Made by a program: the position numbers and the translations under genes | Notes under the pieces: model-generated | Databases searched by the model: none | What the model was told of the DNA's origin: nothing | The model's input: only the letters and a program-made list of their open reading frames with translations | In this document: positions 38,479 through 47,734 of the stretch, in pieces | Layout: each line of letters starts with the position of its first letter | How positions within the stretch are numbered: position 1 is the stretch's first letter | Assembly: GCF_004339725.1 (NCBI RefSeq) | Contig: NZ_SMGK01000002.1 | Location: forward strand, 744,001-808,000 | DNA from: Acidipila rosea | GTDB lineage: Bacteria > Acidobacteriota > Terriglobia > Terriglobales > Acidobacteriaceae | Length of the DNA stretch: 64,000 nt | Direction of reading: 5' to 3'

Positions 38479-39879
38479 ATGCGCCCTCGTATCGCCAAGC
38501 TTTCTCTGGCATTGTTTTCTTTGAGCATTCTCTGTACCCCTGTGTGCTTTGCGCAGGACGCCTCCACCGCTGCCCAGCTCGCCCGCCTCCAGTCTCAGAT
38601 CGCCAACGCGCAAATGTCTGCCGACAATGCATGGATGCTGGTCTGCGCCGCTCTCGTGTTGATGATGACCGGTCCCGGACTGGCCCTCTTTTACGGTGGC
38701 CTCGTCCGCCGCAAAAATGTCCTCTCCGTCATGATGCAGAGCTTCGCCATGATGGCCATCATCACCGTGCTCTGGGCGCTCGTCACCTACAGCCTCGCCT
38801 TTGATTCCGGCACCAGCTTCATCGGCGGCCTGCATCATCTCTTCCTGCGAGGAGTCGGCCTCGCGCCCGATCCCGATTACGCCGCGACTCTCCCGCTGCA
38901 GACCTTCATGGTCTACCAGCTCATGTTCGCCATCATCACTCCGGCGCTCATCACCGGCGCCTTCGCCGAACGCATGAAGTTCAGCGCCATGGCCGTCTTC
39001 CTCGTCCTCTGGGCCATCTTCGTCTACTCGCCCATGGCGCACATGGTCTGGGGCAAGGGCGGCCTGCTCAACGCCGCTCTCGGCGGCCGCTTCCCCACGC
39101 TTGACTTCGCCGGCGGGACCGTCGTTCATGTCACCTCAGGCGTCTCCGCCCTCGTCTGCGCGATTTACCTCGGCAAGCGCGTCGGCTATCCCAAGGAGCC
39201 CACGCCGCCGCATTCCGTCGTGCTCAGCTTCATCGGCGCCTGCATGCTCTGGGTCGGCTGGTTTGGCTTCAACGCGGGCAGCGCTCTCGCCGCCGGAACC
39301 CTCGCCACCAGCGCCTTCGTCAACACCCACTTCGCCGCCGCCGCTGCCGCTCTCAGCTGGGGCGCTGCCGAGTGGATCCGCAACGGCAAGCCCAGCGCCC
39401 TCGGAGCCATCTCCGGCGCCGTCGCCGGCCTCGTCGCCATCACTCCCGCTGCCGGATTCGTCCAGCCCATGTCGGCCATCGTCATCGGCCTCATCGCCGG
39501 CCTCTTCTGCTACTTCATGGTCATCAAGGTCAAGTCCTGGTTCGGCTATGACGACTCCCTCGACGCCTTCGGCGTCCACGGAGCAGGCGGCACCCTCGGA
39601 GCCATCCTCACCGGCGTCTTCGCCACCAGCGCCATCAATCCCATCTTCAAGGATGCGCACGGCAACGCCCTGCCCTCCGGCGCAATCGATGGCAACTGGC
39701 ACCAGGTCCTCAACCAGTTCATCGGCATCGGTCTCGCCTGGATCATCTCCATCGTCGGCACTCTCGTCCTGCTCAAGATCGTCGATCTCGTCATCGGCCT
39801 GCGCGTCACCCGCGAGGAGGAAATGGAAGGCCTCGACATCACCCAGCATGGCGAAGAAGGCTATGATTACGGCGCTTGA
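38479..39879 (+). CDS. amt: Ammonium transporter
   Basis: A 466-residue Amt channel. A signal peptide (ending PVCFAQDA) and a short Gln/Ala-rich segment precede eleven helices. Motifs include GPGLALFYGGLVRRKN, the first pore histidine in GGTVVHVTSG and the second in FGVHGAGGTLGA. It takes up ammonium at the inner membrane and is blocked by the PII protein encoded 44 bp downstream. The frame runs upstream to 38305, but the ATG at 38479 with GGAG and the signal peptide is the proper start. Confidence 0.96.
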   Translation: MRPRIAKLSLALFSLSILCTPVCFAQDASTAAQLARLQSQIANAQMSADNAWMLVCAALVLMMTGPGLALFYGGLVRRKNVLSVMMQSFAMMAIITVLWALVTYSLAFDSGTSFIGGLHHLFLRGVGLAPDPDYAATLPLQTFMVYQLMFAIITPALITGAFAERMKFSAMAVFLVLWAIFVYSPMAHMVWGKGGLLNAALGGRFPTLDFAGGTVVHVTSGVSALVCAIYLGKRVGYPKEPTPPHSVVLSFIGACMLWVGWFGFNAGSALAAGTLATSAFVNTHFAAAAAALSWGAAEWIRNGKPSALGAISGAVAGLVAITPAAGFVQPMSAIVIGLIAGLFCYFMVIKVKSWFGYDDSLDAFGVHGAGGTLGAILTGVFATSAINPIFKDAHGNALPSGAIDGNWHQVLNQFIGIGLAWIISIVGTLVLLKIVDLVIGLRVTREEEMEGLDITQHGEEGYDYGA

Positions 39880-39893
39880 AACTTTGAACCTGA

Positions 39894-40262
<369 letters not shown>

Positions 40263-40301
40263 CCTTTTTCCCGGCACTGCCTGCCGGCCCAGACCCAGCC
40301 G

Positions 40302-40336
40302 AGCTGACCGGCTTCCACCCCCGGTCAGCTTGTTTC
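40302..40336 (+). terminator. Hairpin terminator between glnB and glnD
   Basis: AGCTGACCGG / CCGGTCAGCT, a perfect 10-bp stem with a 9-nt loop, is followed by TGTTTCTTTC. It may end or reduce transcription before glnD, so amt-glnB can be expressed more strongly than glnD. Confidence 0.7.
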
Positions 40337-40369
40337 TTTCGTCAATCCACAGGGGAACTCTGACCAGCT

Positions 40370-42970
40370 ATGACGCCTGAGCCACTCTCCCTCTCTCGAT
40401 TGCGGGACACCTATCAGCAGGAGACCTCCGAGCTGCGCGCTACCTTCGAGCGCACCGGCGACGGCGCCGCCTCTCTGCGCCGCAGGGCCTCTCTGGTCGA
40501 AGGCCTTCTCCGCAATCTCTGGAGCCTCTGCCTCTCCGATCATCCTGAGCCTCCGCCCATCGCCCTGGTCGCCACCGGAGGTTTCGGCCGCCGTGAGCTC
40601 TACCCCTTCTCTGACGTCGACATCCTCTTCGTCTGCGCCAGCGACAGCGTTGAGCGCGACTACCACAGCGTCATCCGCAGCTGCACCCAGGCCATGTGGG
40701 ACATCGGCCTCCGCGCCAGCCCCGCCACTCGCACCCTCAAGGAGTGCGACCACGTTGACGGCGACAACCTCGAGTTCACCGTCTCCCTGCTCGACCGCCG
40801 CTTCGTCGCCGGCGATGCCGTTCTCTACCGCAGGCTTGAGGCCGACATCCTGCCCGCGCTCGCTCTCCGCGAGTGGAACACCATCGCGCAGAACATGGCC
40901 GAGTTGGCCCGTGCCCGCCACTCCAAGTACGGCAACACCATCTTTCACCTCGAGCCCAACATCAAGGAGTGCCCCGGCGGCCTGCGCGACTACCACGTCG
41001 CCCAGTGGCTCACCCTGCTCAACGCGCTCCAGGCGGAGAAGAACTGGCCGAAGCCCGTCACCAACTCCTTCTACACCGTCCACAACGATCTTGAGTCGGC
41101 CTTCGACTTTCTCGCCTCCGCACGATGTTTTCTGCACTACCGCTGCGGCCGCGATGACAATACGCTCGACTGGCACGCGCAGGATGAAGCCGCCGCGCAG
41201 AGCATCGGCCTCGAGACCCGCGGCACCGCCGACCCGGCCTACTGGATGCGCACCTACTATCGCCACGCGCGCACCGTCTCCCGCCGCGTCCTGCTCCTCA
41301 TGGACGATCTGCCGCCCGCCCGCCGCTCGTTCTACAAGCAGTTCCGCCGCAAGCGCACTCCCGTCGCAGGCACCGACTTCTTCCTTGAAAACGGCCGCCT
41401 CTCGCTCGACGAATCCTCCGAGGTCAACGATCCTGACGCCATCCTGCGCATCTTCGTCCTCATCGCCGCGCATGGCTACAAGCTCAGTCAGAACGCGGAA
41501 GACCGCATCTCCGACGCGCTCCCCGTCCTCGCCATCCACATGCCCGAGGGGCCATTTCTGTGGAACTGTCTCCGCGATATCCTCCTCGGCCCTTACGCGG
41601 CCCAGGCCCTGCGCATGATGCATGCGCTCGGCATTCTCGAGCTGCTCATCCCCGAGTTCCACGGCATCGACTCCCTCGTCATCCGCGACGCCTATCACCG
41701 CTACACCGTTGACGAACACACCTTCCTCGTCATCGACAACATCCACGCCCTGCGCCAGCCGCATCACGAGTGGGAGAAGCGCTTCTCCACCCTGCTGCCT
41801 GAGATCGACCGCCGCGAGCTCTTCTTCCTCGCGCTCCTCATGCATGACACCGGCAAGGGCCGCCGCACCGGCGACCACGCCGGTCTCAGCGTCGAGCTCA
41901 GTGAGAGTCTCTTCGCGCGCCTTGAGTTCGACATCGAGGAGCGCGACACCGTCCGCCGCCTCATCCGCAATCACCTGGAGATGTCCGCCGCCCTCCGCCG
42001 CGACATCTTCGCCACTGAGACCATCCGCAACTTCGCCGCCCGCGTCGGCTCGCAGAACCAGCTCAAGATGCTGACCCTGATGACCTATGCCGACATCAAG
42101 GCCGTCGCGCCCGATGCCCTCACGCCCTGGAAGGCGGAGAATCTCTGGCAGCTCTACATCACCACCTCCAACTTCCTCGACCGCAGCGTTGACGAGGCCC
42201 GCTACCACGCCGACGAAGATCCCACCCTCCTCAACCGCATCCTCGCCGTCGTTCCCGATCACAACCAGCAGCTGCGCGTCTTCCTTGAGGGCCTTCCCCA
42301 GCGCTATCTCCAGACCCGTCTCCCCGAGCAGGTCCGCAACCACTTCCAGATGGTGCTCGCCCTCGATCAGGAGCCGGTCCAGCTCAGCTTCCGCACCGTG
42401 CGCCAGCTCTGTGAAGTCATTCTCATCACCCGCGACCGCCCGCTTCTCTTTGCCGACATGGCAGGCGTCCTCTCCGCCTGGGGCATGAACATCGTCAAGG
42501 CCGACGCCTTCTCCAACGCCGCCGGCATCATCGTCGATACCTTCCAGTTCACCGATCCCTTCCAGACCCTTGAACTGAACCCGACCGAGGTCAACCGTTT
42601 TCTGGAGAGCATCCGCAACGTCATCTCCGGCAGGAGCTCCATTGAAAAGCTGCTCAGCGGACGCAGCCACAGCCGCCGCCGCGGCCTCGCCAAGGTCGAG
42701 ACCGCTACCCGCATCGACTTCGACGACACCGCCTCCAGCCACAGCTCGCTGGTTCAGGTCGTCGCCCAGGACACCCCAGGCCTCCTGCGTGAGATAGCCA
42801 AGACCTTCGCCGCCTGCCGCTGCAACCTCGAGACCGCCCTCATCGACACTGAAGGCGAAGTAGCCATCGACGTCTTCTACCTCACCACCGAACACCGCAA
42901 GCTCAACGAGGCCGAAGAGTCCGAGCTCTCCGCCGCCCTCACCCGCGCCATCGACAGCCTGCGAAACTGA
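40370..42970 (+). CDS. glnD: [Protein-PII] uridylyltransferase / uridylyl-removing enzyme
   Basis: An 866-residue four-domain sensor. The nucleotidyltransferase domain has GGFGRRELYPFSDVDIL at about residues 70-86, the HD hydrolase domain has MHDTGKGRRTGDHA near 491, and two ACT domains (about 690-770 and 790-866) bind glutamine. It adds UMP to PII when glutamine is low and removes it when glutamine is high. The PII target Tyr51 is present in the neighbouring glnB. All domains are complete. Confidence 0.96.
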   Translation: MTPEPLSLSRLRDTYQQETSELRATFERTGDGAASLRRRASLVEGLLRNLWSLCLSDHPEPPPIALVATGGFGRRELYPFSDVDILFVCASDSVERDYHSVIRSCTQAMWDIGLRASPATRTLKECDHVDGDNLEFTVSLLDRRFVAGDAVLYRRLEADILPALALREWNTIAQNMAELARARHSKYGNTIFHLEPNIKECPGGLRDYHVAQWLTLLNALQAEKNWPKPVTNSFYTVHNDLESAFDFLASARCFLHYRCGRDDNTLDWHAQDEAAAQSIGLETRGTADPAYWMRTYYRHARTVSRRVLLLMDDLPPARRSFYKQFRRKRTPVAGTDFFLENGRLSLDESSEVNDPDAILRIFVLIAAHGYKLSQNAEDRISDALPVLAIHMPEGPFLWNCLRDILLGPYAAQALRMMHALGILELLIPEFHGIDSLVIRDAYHRYTVDEHTFLVIDNIHALRQPHHEWEKRFSTLLPEIDRRELFFLALLMHDTGKGRRTGDHAGLSVELSESLFARLEFDIEERDTVRRLIRNHLEMSAALRRDIFATETIRNFAARVGSQNQLKMLTLMTYADIKAVAPDALTPWKAENLWQLYITTSNFLDRSVDEARYHADEDPTLLNRILAVVPDHNQQLRVFLEGLPQRYLQTRLPEQVRNHFQMVLALDQEPVQLSFRTVRQLCEVILITRDRPLLFADMAGVLSAWGMNIVKADAFSNAAGIIVDTFQFTDPFQTLELNPTEVNRFLESIRNVISGRSSIEKLLSGRSHSRRRGLAKVETATRIDFDDTASSHSSLVQVVAQDTPGLLREIAKTFAACRCNLETALIDTEGEVAIDVFYLTTEHRKLNEAEESELSAALTRAIDSLRN

Positions 42971-43052
42971 CGCTTTCGGCCACGGCAGCCACACCAGGCT
43001 GCCTCACCCGCCCTGGCCTGAACGGGAAACGCCGCTCTCCCGCCGCCTCCAG

Positions 43053-43058
43053 TAAAAT
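43053..43058 (+). promoter_or_regulatory. Candidate -10 box for the ABC exporter gene
   Basis: TAAAAT ends 6 nt before the ATG in very GC-rich surroundings, and no ribosome-binding site lies between. Confidence 0.5.
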
Positions 43059-43064
43059 AGCCAC

Positions 43065-44855
43065 ATGTTCTCACGGCTGAAACCTCTCTATCCCTATCTG
43101 CACCGCTACCGGCGCAGCTTCCTCTGGGGTGGCCTCGCAGCCGTGCTCACCAATGTCATCTGGATCTTCTTTCCGCAGATCATCCGCATCGCCATCGACG
43201 ATCTCAACCACGGCGTCACCCGCCAGAAGATCCTCTACTACGCCGGCCTGATCGTTGCCGTCTCCGCCGCCAAGGGCGTCTTTCTCTTTCTCACGCGATG
43301 GATCATCATCGGCATCTCCCGCGAGATCGAGTTCGACATGCGCAACGATCTCTTCAAGCGCCTGGAACAGCAGCCGCCTGAGTACTATCAGCAGCACCGC
43401 ACCGGCGACATCATGGCGCGCATGACCAACGACCTAAACGCCGTCCGCATGCTGCTCGGCCCGGCCATCATGTACAGCGCCAACACCATCCTCTTCTCCG
43501 TTGGCGCGCTTTACTTCCTGCTTCGCATCAGCCCGTTTCTCACCCTCGTCGCGCTCGCGCCCCTGCCCCTCGCCAGCATCCTCGTGCAGGCCATGGGCGG
43601 CAGAATTCATCAGCGCTTCGAACGCATCCAGGCCATGTTCTCCGACATCTCCGCCCAGGCGCAGGAGAACTTCTCCGGCGCGCGCCTCGTCCGCGCCTTC
43701 GCCCAGGAAGAGGCCCAGATCGAGGCCTTCGAGAAGTCCAATCGTGAATACATCCGCCGCGGCCTGCACCTCGTGCAGCTCATGGGCATGCTCTGGCCCA
43801 CTCTTGAATTCATCCTCGGCCTCGCCATGGCCATCACCCTGCTCGTCGGCGGCCATCAGGTGCTCACTCACCGCATCAGCGTGGGCGACTTCGTAGCCTT
43901 CAACACCTACATGCTGCTGCTCACCTGGCCGGTCATCGCTCTCGGCTGGGTCGTCAATCTCTTTGAGCGCGGCACCGCGTCCGTCACCCGAATCAACGAG
44001 CTGCTCACCGACAAGCCAGCCATCGACGACCGCGACGCCACCGTCAGCCCCGACACCGCCCTTCGCGGCGAGATCGAGTTCCGCGACCTGCACTTTTCTT
44101 ACCCCGTCGTCGCAGACCCAACTGCATCAGGCCCCGCCGCATCGGGCGACCCCGCTGAGGTTCTTCACGGCATCTCGCTGCGTATCCCGGCCGGCACCAG
44201 CCTCGCCCTCGTCGGCCCTACCGGAGCAGGCAAGTCCTCGCTCGTCTCGCTCATCCCGCGCCTTTACGACGCGCCCCCAGGCAGCCTCCTCATCGACGGC
44301 CGCCCCGTCCGTGACTATCCCCTAGCCACCCTTCGCAGCAACATCGGATTCGTGCCGCAGGAGACCTTCCTCTTCAGCGAGAGCATCCGCGGCAACATCG
44401 CCTTCGGCGTTCCCCATGCGACCGACGAAGAGATCTTCGCCGCCGCTGAGGCAGCCCACATCCGCAGGGAGATCGAGGAGTTTCCCAAGGGCTTCGATAC
44501 CATGGTCGGCGAGCGCGGTGTCACCCTCTCCGGCGGCCAGAAGCAACGCTCCGCCATCGCCCGCGCCATCCTCCGCGACCCGCGCATCCTCATCCTCGAC
44601 GATTCGCTGGCCAGCGTCGATACCTATACCGAGGAGCGCATTCTTGAGGAGCTGCGCCGCATCATGCAGGGCCGCACCACCATCCTCATCTCGCACCGCA
44701 TCTCCACCGTCCGCGCCGCCGATCAGATCGCCGTCCTCGTCCACGGCCGCATCGCCGAGCTTGGCGCCCACGATGAACTCCTCGCCCTCAACGGCTACTA
44801 CGCCAGCCTCTACCAGAAGCAGCTCCTCGAAGAGGAGCTCGCCGTCGCCACCTAG
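43065..44855 (+). CDS. ABC exporter, fused membrane and ATPase domains
   Basis: A 596-residue half-transporter. Six membrane helices (about residues 15-310) precede an ATPase domain with Walker A GPTGAGKSS near 384, ABC signature LSGGQKQR near 488 and Walker B ILILDDSLASVD. The residue after the Walker B Asp512 is Asp513, where active sites usually have Glu. The same change is known in one half of heterodimeric exporters of the MdlA type. No partner gene is adjacent. Substrate may be lipid or drug; not determinable. A TAAAAT box 6 nt before the ATG suggests a leaderless transcript. Confidence 0.88.
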   Translation: MFSRLKPLYPYLHRYRRSFLWGGLAAVLTNVIWIFFPQIIRIAIDDLNHGVTRQKILYYAGLIVAVSAAKGVFLFLTRWIIIGISREIEFDMRNDLFKRLEQQPPEYYQQHRTGDIMARMTNDLNAVRMLLGPAIMYSANTILFSVGALYFLLRISPFLTLVALAPLPLASILVQAMGGRIHQRFERIQAMFSDISAQAQENFSGARLVRAFAQEEAQIEAFEKSNREYIRRGLHLVQLMGMLWPTLEFILGLAMAITLLVGGHQVLTHRISVGDFVAFNTYMLLLTWPVIALGWVVNLFERGTASVTRINELLTDKPAIDDRDATVSPDTALRGEIEFRDLHFSYPVVADPTASGPAASGDPAEVLHGISLRIPAGTSLALVGPTGAGKSSLVSLIPRLYDAPPGSLLIDGRPVRDYPLATLRSNIGFVPQETFLFSESIRGNIAFGVPHATDEEIFAAAEAAHIRREIEEFPKGFDTMVGERGVTLSGGQKQRSAIARAILRDPRILILDDSLASVDTYTEERILEELRRIMQGRTTILISHRISTVRAADQIAVLVHGRIAELGAHDELLALNGYYASLYQKQLLEEELAVAT

Positions 44856-44907
44856 CCCACAGCCTGTTCCCAACCCTTGCAGCCTGCTTTATCCTTGGCA
44901 TTGAATC

Positions 44908-45897
44908 ATGCATCTCCGTTCCCTCAGACACGCCGCTGCTCTCCTCTCCCTGCTCGCCCTGACCTCGCAGGCTCTCCCGCAGCAGGCTTCCGACCCTCTC
45001 GCTTCCTCACGCGCGCTCCTTGAGTCCGGCAAGATCCCCGCCGCTGAGCAGCAGCTCCGCTCCTGGCTTCAGGCGCATCCCGACTCCGCCGACGGACACT
45101 TCCTCCTCGGCTACGCTCTCTTCCGCGAGCAGCGCGCCGCTGACTCGCTTGCCGAGTTCACCCTCGGCGCCAAATTCCGGCGTCCCTCGACCGGAGATTT
45201 CAAGGTCATCGCCGCCGATTACGTCCTCCTCGGCGACTTCACTGACGCCGCCCGCTGGCTCACCGTCGCCGCGCAGCAGGAGCCATCCAACCCCGACACC
45301 TGGTATCTGCTCGCCCGCGCGCAATACAACGAGAACCGCTTCGCCGACGCCATCGCCAGTTTCCAGCGCGTGCTCGCGCTCGAGCCCCGCTCCGTCCGGG
45401 CGGAAAACAATCTTGGTCTCTGTTATCAGGGTCTGCAGCAGAACGCCGCAGCCAAAGCCGCCTATCAGACCGCCATCGTCTGGCAGCAGGACGCAGCCGC
45501 GCAACCGGACAAGGCAGCCGTACCGCAGCAGAAGACAGCCCAGCCGCACCCGAGCGCCCAGCCCTACCTCAACCTCGGCAGCATTCTCCTCGACGAGGAG
45601 CAGTCCGCCCAGGCCTTCCCTCTGCTCAAGCAGGCCGCCGCTCTCGCGCCCGATAACCCCAAGGCTCACGAGCAGCTGGGCCGCGCCTACGAGGCCCTCC
45701 ATCAGTACTCCGCCGCGCAGGCCGAGTACGAGCGCGCCATCGCGCTCGCTCCCCGCGCCTCAGGCCTCCACTTCAAGCTCGGCCAGATCTACCGCCGCCA
45801 AGGCCTCTCCCAGCAGGCGCAGCAGCAGTTCGATCAGTGTGCCAAACTCAACAGCACCCACTCTTCCATCGAAACGCCCAACCCGCCTTCCCACTAG
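44908..45897 (+). CDS. Exported TPR-repeat protein
   Basis: A 329-residue protein with a signal peptide (ending TSQALPQQA) and about seven tetratricopeptide repeats, for example DTWYLLARAQYNENRFADAI and SVRAENNLGLCYQGLQQNA. A Gln/Ala/Pro-rich insertion lies near residues 192-215. TPR proteins are scaffolds. It ends 12 bp from the convergent CRTAC1 gene; in Acidobacteria TPR and ASPIC/UnbV proteins often occur together, so a shared complex in the periplasm is plausible but unproven. Confidence 0.82.
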   Translation: MHLRSLRHAAALLSLLALTSQALPQQASDPLASSRALLESGKIPAAEQQLRSWLQAHPDSADGHFLLGYALFREQRAADSLAEFTLGAKFRRPSTGDFKVIAADYVLLGDFTDAARWLTVAAQQEPSNPDTWYLLARAQYNENRFADAIASFQRVLALEPRSVRAENNLGLCYQGLQQNAAAKAAYQTAIVWQQDAAAQPDKAAVPQQKTAQPHPSAQPYLNLGSILLDEEQSAQAFPLLKQAAALAPDNPKAHEQLGRAYEALHQYSAAQAEYERAIALAPRASGLHFKLGQIYRRQGLSQQAQQQFDQCAKLNSTHSSIETPNPPSH

Positions 45898-45909
45898 CGC
45901 AGAGCCGCC

Positions 45910-47598
45910 CTACTTCGCCGGCTCATCCACTTTCAGAATCTGGTCCGCCGCCACATCTTTGAGCGTCTGGTGAATACCGCTCGGCCAGCTGATCTCCACC
46001 GTGGCCTTCGTCTCCGCGCCCAGCCCGAAGTGCGGCCGCTTGTCGCACGACGACAGGTAGCTCCCCGCCGTTGAAACCACCACCCACTGCGATCCCTTCG
46101 TCGTCGTCACCTTCACCTCGGCGCCAATCCCGTCGCGATTGCTCTTGTGCCCCACCAGATCCAGCATCAGCCAGTGGTTGCTGGTCTTCAACTCGTTACG
46201 CAGCAGGTAGGCGGGCCCGCCATTCGTCGTCGCCACCACGTCTTCCAACCCATCGTTGTTCAGGTCTCCGATCGCCACTCCGCGCCCCACCCATGCCTCG
46301 TGGAACACCGCGCCCGACTCTGCCGACACATCGGCGAAATCCCCCTTGCCCTGGTTGTGCAGCAGCAGCATCGGCTCCTTGTAGCGCAGCTGCGGATAGT
46401 TCAGCTGGATGTTGTCGATGTCGTGCCCCTGCGCCACGATCAGATCCTTCAATCCATCGTTGTCATAGTCGAAGAATCGCGCGCCCCAGCCCGAGTGCAG
46501 CAGCGTCGCGCCGCCCACTCCCGACGTATAGCTCGAATAGGTGAAGCTCCCGTCGCCGTTGTTCTTATAAAGCGCATATTTCTGGTTCGCGAGGTTGGTG
46601 ATCACCAGGTCCGGCAGCCCATCGTTGTCGTAGTCCTGAAAATCGACGCCCATCCCCGCATACGTCCGCCCATCGCCATCCACCGCCACCTCAGCCGGCA
46701 GCCCTACTTCCTCAAACGTGCCATCGCCCTTGTTGTGGTACAGAAATTCCGTCATCGAATCATTCGCGATGAACACATCCATCTTGCCGTCGCGATCGTA
46801 GTCCGCCATCGCCACGCCCAGGCCCTTGCCCGGTTTATCGATGCCCGACTTCGCCGTAATGTCGGTGAAGTGGCCGCCGCCGTCATTGTGATAGATCAGC
46901 GGCGCAATCGCGTTGAACACGTCCGGATGGCAATACGCGCGATATCCCGGCTGGTGCTCCCCGCACCATATGTCCTGGAAGTCCCACTGCAGATACCGCA
47001 GCACCACCAGGTCCAGCTTCCCGTCGTTGTCCAGGTCGATCCACATCGCGCTCGTGGACCATCCGCTACCGCCCGTGCCGCTCGCCGCCGTCACATCGGT
47101 GAAGGTGCCGTTGCCGTTGTTGTGATACAGGTGGTTGCCGCCATACGACGTCACATAGAGGTCTTCGTAGCCGTCATTGTCATAGTCGGCTGCCGCCACG
47201 CCCATCCCGTAGCCCACGCCCTGCAGGCCGGCCTTCTCCGTCACATCTTCAAACGTGCCGTCGTCCTTCTGGTGATAGAGCCGGTTCCAGTCCTCCGGTC
47301 CCGCCTTCTGCGGCACCGCTCCCAACGCCATTGGATCGTTCAACCGCGCGCCGTTCACAAAGTAGAGATCCAGCCGCCCGTCGTTGTCGTAGTCAAACGT
47401 GGCCACCCCGGACCCCATCGTCTCCATCAGGTACTTCTTCGACGTGTGATAGGCCTTCCCCATAAAGTGCACGCCGCTCGCCGCCGTCACGTCCACAAAG
47501 TTTCCCGGCACAGCGGGCTCTTTCGCGGTGGCAGGACTCTGCGCCGCTCCCACGCTGGCGCTCAGGGTAAGAAACAACAGACAATTCAGGAATTTCAT
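45910..47598 (-). CDS. CRTAC1-type FG-GAP / ASPIC-UnbV protein
   Basis: A 562-residue exported protein. After the signal peptide (MKFLNCLLFLTLSASVGAAQ) come at least six FG-GAP/VCBS repeats with calcium-binding DxDxDG-like loops (FDYDNDGRLDLYF, ADYDNDGYEDLYV, ADYDRDGKMDVFI, FDYDNDGLKDLIV). A C-terminal ASPIC/UnbV domain follows (GIGAEVKVTT, then SCDKRPHFGLGAETKATVEI). These form a beta-propeller as in cartilage acidic protein 1; bacterial roles are unknown. It is downstream of the large TonB receptor on the same strand, but a terminator separates them. Confidence 0.87.
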   Translation of the reverse strand: MKFLNCLLFLTLSASVGAAQSPATAKEPAVPGNFVDVTAASGVHFMGKAYHTSKKYLMETMGSGVATFDYDNDGRLDLYFVNGARLNDPMALGAVPQKAGPEDWNRLYHQKDDGTFEDVTEKAGLQGVGYGMGVAAADYDNDGYEDLYVTSYGGNHLYHNNGNGTFTDVTAASGTGGSGWSTSAMWIDLDNDGKLDLVVLRYLQWDFQDIWCGEHQPGYRAYCHPDVFNAIAPLIYHNDGGGHFTDITAKSGIDKPGKGLGVAMADYDRDGKMDVFIANDSMTEFLYHNKGDGTFEEVGLPAEVAVDGDGRTYAGMGVDFQDYDNDGLPDLVITNLANQKYALYKNNGDGSFTYSSYTSGVGGATLLHSGWGARFFDYDNDGLKDLIVAQGHDIDNIQLNYPQLRYKEPMLLLHNQGKGDFADVSAESGAVFHEAWVGRGVAIGDLNNDGLEDVVATTNGGPAYLLRNELKTSNHWLMLDLVGHKSNRDGIGAEVKVTTTKGSQWVVVSTAGSYLSSCDKRPHFGLGAETKATVEISWPSGIHQTLKDVAADQILKVDEPAK

Positions 47599-47680
47599 TG
47601 GTGTTCAGTGTCAACTCTACCCTCCACGCTTTGCAAGCGCCAAAGGGAGGAGTCCCCTGCAGTTTTCCGCCGCCCCTAAC

Positions 47681-47718
47681 AAAAAAAGGCCCACGTCCCG
47701 CAAAGCAGGACATGGGCC
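47681..47718 (-). terminator. Rho-independent terminator after the TonB receptor gene
   Basis: Read on the minus strand, GGCCCATGTCC / GGACGTGGGCC (one G-T pair) with a 9-nt loop is followed by seven T residues. It starts 17 bp after the stop codon. Confidence 0.88.
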
Positions 47719-47734
47719 CATCCATCTTTCCCGG

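Noticed and set aside
40325..42994. 889-codon open frame on the minus strand opposite glnD
   Set aside because: Its translation is low-complexity, rich in Gly, Val, Asp and Glu, as expected from the complement of a GC-rich gene; glnD on the plus strand has all its domains.
46147..47679. 510-codon plus-strand frame opposite the CRTAC1 gene
   Set aside because: It is Arg/His/Val-rich with no recognisable motif, while the minus strand has a signal peptide, FG-GAP repeats and an ASPIC domain.
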